Origin: Myroides fluvii
GTDB lineage: Bacteria > Bacteroidota > Bacteroidia > Flavobacteriales > Flavobacteriaceae
Assembly: GCF_009792295.1 (NCBI RefSeq)
Contig: NZ_CP039934.1
Span: 124,001 to 188,000, forward strand
DNA length: 64,000 bases
Direction of reading: 5' to 3'
Shown here: one piece after another, positions 60,582 through 64,000 of the stretch
How positions within the stretch are numbered: the stretch's first letter is position 1
Layout of the letters: each line of letters begins with the position of its first letter
Made by a program: the position numbers and the translations under genes
Notes under the pieces: model-generated
The model's database searches: none
What the model was told of the DNA's origin: nothing
What the model saw: the letters and a program-made list of their open reading frames with translations, nothing else

Positions 60582-61715
60582 TTAATTTGCGAACGTATCT
60601 CCTTCTTTTACCTTTTTTAAATCACCGACCAATACGCGATTCCAATCGGTATTTCCCTTTTGTACATACGCTTTCCCATCTGCTCTTTTCACAACGACAA
60701 CAGGCGTTGCTTCTATTTTATTTGCTGCATTTACGGTCCAGATATACGTTGTTTCATCTCGCATGAAAAGCGCTTCTTCCTTTATTACTTTGGTTGGAAG
60801 ATTTAAAATAGTCAGCACTAGATTTCGGATGTCTTGAACATTAGAAATTGACGAAACATTCAAAGTCATTACTATTTTCCCCTCTTCATTAATGGATTGT
60901 TGGGTTAGAGACTCCAACGCGGAGGCTGGCAATTGTAGGGAAGACTGATCCTGAAATACAATCTTTGCTCGCGTTTGCTGCAATTGATTGCGCAATAATA
61001 AATAGTTTTCACTGCTTACTGCAATCTGAATGGATTTTGCCTGTCCTTGCTGTAGCGTAAACAAAGGCTGATTCTCATCTATCGTTCTTCCTGCACCGAC
61101 TAAAATTTGCTTTACAACTCCTGCACTATTGGCTTTAATTGTCTTTTCAACATAGGTTACCTGAGCGGAAGAAGAAACTTTGTTGACTTGTTCTTCATAT
61201 TCAGCGGCTTCTTTTTTAGCTAAATTGTATAATGCATATTGTTTGTCGTATTTTTCTTTTGCCTCAGATCCATCCTCTCCACGATCAATCGCCAATAATT
61301 GATCCAATTGTTCTTTGACAAACTGTTTGGATTCTTTTGCTTTTCGCATGGCTTTCCCAAGACCTAAAGTATCTCCTTGAGCGATGCGTATCACCGCAAC
61401 ATCCTGACCTTCTTCAATGCGGCTATTCACATCCACTTTTAGTTGAATTAATTCTCCTTTTTTGTCTGTTCGAATGGCAACGGATGGCAATGCAGCCACT
61501 TGTGTGTGATACGTTTGATTAACAACGATTACCTCTTCTGTTACTCCTTCTATTCGCACTCCTTCTGAAGCAAGAGGCAACTGTTCTTCTTTTACCTGGG
61601 TTTCATTTGTTTCTGATGAGCGATTATTCATCCCGCGAATACCTACCCAAACCAAAAAAACAAGACAACCAATGGTCATTATAATTTGTTGCGCTCTAAC
61701 TTTTGTATTCTTCAT
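60582..61715 (-). CDS. HlyD/RND-type periplasmic adaptor, orphan
   Basis: 377 residues: N-terminal anchor (IIMTIGCLVFLVWVGIRGM), barrel-sandwich halves (LIQLKVDVNSRIEEGQDVAV, IKANSAGVVKQILVGAGRTI), a helical hairpin between (EKYDKQYALYNLAKKEAAEY) and C-terminal domains. The family is clear, but the permease partner is missing: the nearest RND genes already have their own adaptor. It may serve a distant pump. Single gene with 110 bp upstream to the terminator. Confidence 0.75.
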   Translation of the reverse strand: MKNTKVRAQQIIMTIGCLVFLVWVGIRGMNNRSSETNETQVKEEQLPLASEGVRIEGVTEEVIVVNQTYHTQVAALPSVAIRTDKKGELIQLKVDVNSRIEEGQDVAVIRIAQGDTLGLGKAMRKAKESKQFVKEQLDQLLAIDRGEDGSEAKEKYDKQYALYNLAKKEAAEYEEQVNKVSSSAQVTYVEKTIKANSAGVVKQILVGAGRTIDENQPLFTLQQGQAKSIQIAVSSENYLLLRNQLQQTRAKIVFQDQSSLQLPASALESLTQQSINEEGKIVMTLNVSSISNVQDIRNLVLTILNLPTKVIKEEALFMRDETTYIWTVNAANKIEATPVVVVKRADGKAYVQKGNTDWNRVLVGDLKKVKEGDTFAN

Positions 61716-61824
61716 AATTTACTTCAATAAGGGATACAAATATAACGAACTATCAACCGATTTTAAAGCGCTTTTCTCAATGGTTTTTCATTTTATTCCA
61801 ACCCAGTCAGAAAGTACGATAAAA

Positions 61825-61865
61825 ACAAAAGCTGATTTCTTCTAAGGGAAGAAATCAGCTTTTGT
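61825..61865. terminator. Bidirectional terminator
   Basis: ACAAAAGCTGATTTCTTC pairs with GAAGAAATCAGCTTTTGT in perfect 18-bp arms. It ends the minus-strand RND operon at 61886. Confidence 0.9.
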
Positions 61866-61885
61866 AATCATTACAACACTTGCGA

Positions 61886-63277
61886 TTAATGTCCGCCTAA
61901 AGCGCGGTATAAATCTATTTTTGACGCTAAGTAATCGCGTTTCAATTCTGCATAATTCAAGTTGCTCTGTAAAGCCAATGCTTGCGCATTCACAACTTCT
62001 AAATAGGAGGCTTTATCCAAGCCAAACATCACTTGAATATGATCCAAAGAGGTATTTAAAAGGTGTACGCGTTGTTGTACAACCTGTTCCCTCTCTTGCA
62101 TCTTGTCAATTTTAACTAAAGCATCGTGTACATCGGCATATCCTACTACCACAGCATTTTTAAAACTAATTGCCGCTTTTTCTCTTTCGATTACGGCAAT
62201 TTCATAGGCTGTTCTCAATTTTTTCTGCTGAAAGATAGGCTGTACCAATCCTCCAATTACTGTTCCAAACAAAGAAGCAGGCGTATTAAACCATTGAGAG
62301 GCTTCGATGGCATTCCATCCACCTTGAGCAGAGATAGTTAAGCTTGGATACATCTCTCCTTGAGCTGCTCCTGCCTTTGCATTGGCTTTTCTCAATTCTA
62401 ATTCTGCAATTTGAATATCTGGGCGTTGACTTAAAAACGCTGCTGGTACTCCCGTATTTAGATCCGTAGAAAACTGAAGGGCATTAATTGAGGCTGTGCG
62501 GTGAATTTTTTGGGGAAAATGGTTGAGCAAAACGCCCAACGCACTTTCTTGTAATGCAATTTCCTGTTCTAGCTGAGGCAATAATTCTTGCGCTTCTAAC
62601 CATTGTGCCTCTGCTTGTTGTACAGCAATACTTGACTCATTTCCAATTTCATACATTTTTTGAGTCAAGGCAAATGTCTTTTCACGCAATACTAATCCCT
62701 CTTCTGCAATGTGCAACTGTTCATCTAACATCAATAAATTGATATAAGCGGTTGCCACTTCTGCCACTAATCGATTCTCAATCGCTCTTTTTACTTCTTG
62801 TGTTTGCAAATAAGAAGCTAAAGCGGCTTCCTTTTCTCGCCTGATTTTCCCCCAAACATCCAACTCCCATGACAAATCCAAACGCGCCGTGTAATCTTTA
62901 CTTATACGAGGTGCTCCTGATAAGCCAATCTCACTATTCTTAGACCATTCCGTATGTGTTCCTGCAACTTGCATCGTCAGATTAGGCAACAACGCCATTT
63001 TAGACTGTTTATACAACAAGTTTACTTGATCAATATTCTTGATTGCCAATTGCAAATCTGTATTTTGATCTAAGGCTATTTGTACGTAATGTGCTAATTC
63101 TGCTTGACCAAAAAAGTTTTGCCAAGATAATTGCGCTAGTGTATTGGCTATACTATCGGTCTGTGCATTTGCATAAAACTGGGTTGGACTATCCAAGGAT
63201 GGGCGCTCATAGTCTTTTCCTACCTTACAAGCAGTAAAGAGTAAAGCAACCGGTATGATATATAGGTATTTCTTCAT
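61886..63277 (-). CDS. RND outer membrane lipoprotein, NodT family (OprM-like)
   Basis: 463 residues from ATG 63275-63277, chosen for its SpII signal (MKKYLYIIPVALLFTAC, Cys17) and the KVGKDYERP start typical of NodT factors. OEP repeats are visible (YVQIALDQNTDLQLAIKNID; RIEEGL-type second half). It completes a tripartite pump with the permease immediately upstream (13 bp away). The first gene of this second RND operon lies outside the window. Confidence 0.88.
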   Translation of the reverse strand: MKKYLYIIPVALLFTACKVGKDYERPSLDSPTQFYANAQTDSIANTLAQLSWQNFFGQAELAHYVQIALDQNTDLQLAIKNIDQVNLLYKQSKMALLPNLTMQVAGTHTEWSKNSEIGLSGAPRISKDYTARLDLSWELDVWGKIRREKEAALASYLQTQEVKRAIENRLVAEVATAYINLLMLDEQLHIAEEGLVLREKTFALTQKMYEIGNESSIAVQQAEAQWLEAQELLPQLEQEIALQESALGVLLNHFPQKIHRTASINALQFSTDLNTGVPAAFLSQRPDIQIAELELRKANAKAGAAQGEMYPSLTISAQGGWNAIEASQWFNTPASLFGTVIGGLVQPIFQQKKLRTAYEIAVIEREKAAISFKNAVVVGYADVHDALVKIDKMQEREQVVQQRVHLLNTSLDHIQVMFGLDKASYLEVVNAQALALQSNLNYAELKRDYLASKIDLYRALGGH

Positions 63278-63290
63278 GTCAAATTTCTTT

Positions 63291-64000
63291 TTAAACTTCC
63301 GTTGATTGTTCCGTTGTTGCGGGTGCGCCTGAAATTTTCTCTTGTAAATATTGGAAGAATACATACAAAATTGGAATAACAAATACCCCTAGTACTACAC
63401 CGAAGAACATTCCACCAGCGGTACCAATACTAATCGAATGGTTTCCTTGAGCTGAAGATCCTTGCACAAACATCAACGGAATTAATCCCGCAACGAAAGC
63501 GAAGGAAGTCATCAAAATTGGGCGCAAACGCAAACGCGATGCTTCTAATGCTGCTTCTACAATAGATAAACCTGCATTTCTGCGTTGTACAGCAAATTCG
63601 ACAATCAAGATGGCATTCTTAGCCAATAAACCGACGAGCATGATGAGTCCCACTTGTACGTAAATGTTGTTGGCAATTCCCACGGCGCCAATGGCGACAA
63701 AGACTCCAATAATTCCCACTGGTAAAGAGAATAAGACTACTAAAGGCAGGATGTAGCTTTCATATTGTGCGGCCAAGATGAAATACACGAATAAAATAGA
63801 CAATCCAAAAATGAAAATCATTTGATTACCGGATTGTTTTTCTTCTTTACTCAATCCCAGCCATTCAATTCCGTATCCCGTAGGTAATTTCTCTGATGCG
63901 ATCTGCTCTACTTTAGCCATGGCATCTCCCGTACTAACACCAGGGCTAATAATGCCATTTACTGTAATAGCATTGAATAAGTTATGCCTGCTGATGGCTT
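63291..64000 (-). CDS. RND multidrug permease, AcrB/MexB type (C-terminal part; gene starts beyond window)
   Basis: The frame is open to the right edge, so only the last ~236 residues are seen. VGLIMLVGLLAKNAILIVEF and the RLRPILMTSFAFVAGLIPLM block are AcrB-family signatures of the final transmembrane helices (HAE1). The NodT-type factor follows 13 bp later. This is a multidrug rather than a metal pump by family. Confidence 0.88.
   Translation of the reverse strand, partial: AISRHNLFNAITVNGIISPGVSTGDAMAKVEQIASEKLPTGYGIEWLGLSKEEKQSGNQMIFIFGLSILFVYFILAAQYESYILPLVVLFSLPVGIIGVFVAIGAVGIANNIYVQVGLIMLVGLLAKNAILIVEFAVQRRNAGLSIVEAALEASRLRLRPILMTSFAFVAGLIPLMFVQGSSAQGNHSISIGTAGGMFFGVVLGVFVIPILYVFFQYLQEKISGAPATTEQSTEV

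Overview
The window looks like a chromosomal segment of a low-GC Flavobacteriia bacterium, most likely Myroides or a close relative. The reasons are the AT-rich sequence, promoters of the Bacteroidetes type (TTG about 19 nt upstream of TAnnTTTG), SpII lipoproteins with short lipoboxes, and families typical of the phylum: DUF4328, DUF5808, WG-repeat proteins, HYC_CC_PP, YfhO and the flavobacterial XRE regulator. The genus is inferred from overall appearance and was not tested.

Layout. (1) 1-2.4 kb: end of a small cytosolic family, a lipoprotein and a beta-propeller-like protein, all on the minus strand. (2) 2.5-3.4 kb: tRNA-Ser(UGA) with a near-perfect promoter and terminator, then a 93-94 bp tandem repeat array. 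(3) 3.5-21.7 kb: an accessory region of mostly single hypothetical genes, broken genes and dispersed repeats. It holds a toxin-antitoxin-SecB-like chaperone (TAC) module bracketed by two ~100 bp imperfect palindromes, a row of probable immunity or orphan genes (7.5-10.4 kb), a methyltransferase, a PH-domain membrane protein, a KAP P-loop NTPase followed by a nuclease-like protein and an HNH endonuclease (15.4-18.5 kb), a lipoprotein/secreted-protein pair inside ~195 bp direct repeats, and IS21 and IS66 remnants. (4) 21.7-42 kb: an AbiE-type toxin/antitoxin pair, many small lipoproteins and membrane proteins, a CPBP protease, an ADP-ribosyltransferase tail next to a probable immunity gene, a HigBA module, a hydrolase and a large secreted protein. 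(5) 42-45.4 kb: pstS-pstC-pstA-pstB phosphate transporter. (6) 45.5-53 kb: YfhO-type membrane protein, OsmC protein, secreted esterase-like protein, GNAT-YoaP protein, AraC regulator, DUF2938 protein. (7) 53.2-64 kb: an efflux region with an HMA-AraC fusion regulator, a metal-binding TRASH-like lipoprotein, a complete RND tripartite pump (adaptor, permease, TolC), a HYC_CC_PP protein, an orphan adaptor, and the end of a second RND pump with its NodT-type outer-membrane factor.

The most interesting part is the accessory region. The TAC module appears to be decaying: the toxin has an in-frame TAA at codon 6, and the antitoxin has an in-frame TAG just before a 28-codon tail that resembles a chaperone-addiction (ChAD) extension. 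Two other genes in the same region (6615-7004 and 14700-15032) also carry one in-frame stop with coding-like sequence on both sides. The palindromic elements around the TAC module resemble integron attC sites in plan, though not in exact core sequence, and may mark mobile gene cassettes. The KAP NTPase/nuclease/HNH trio is the best candidate for an uncharacterised defence locus. No integrase, CRISPR array or rRNA was seen.
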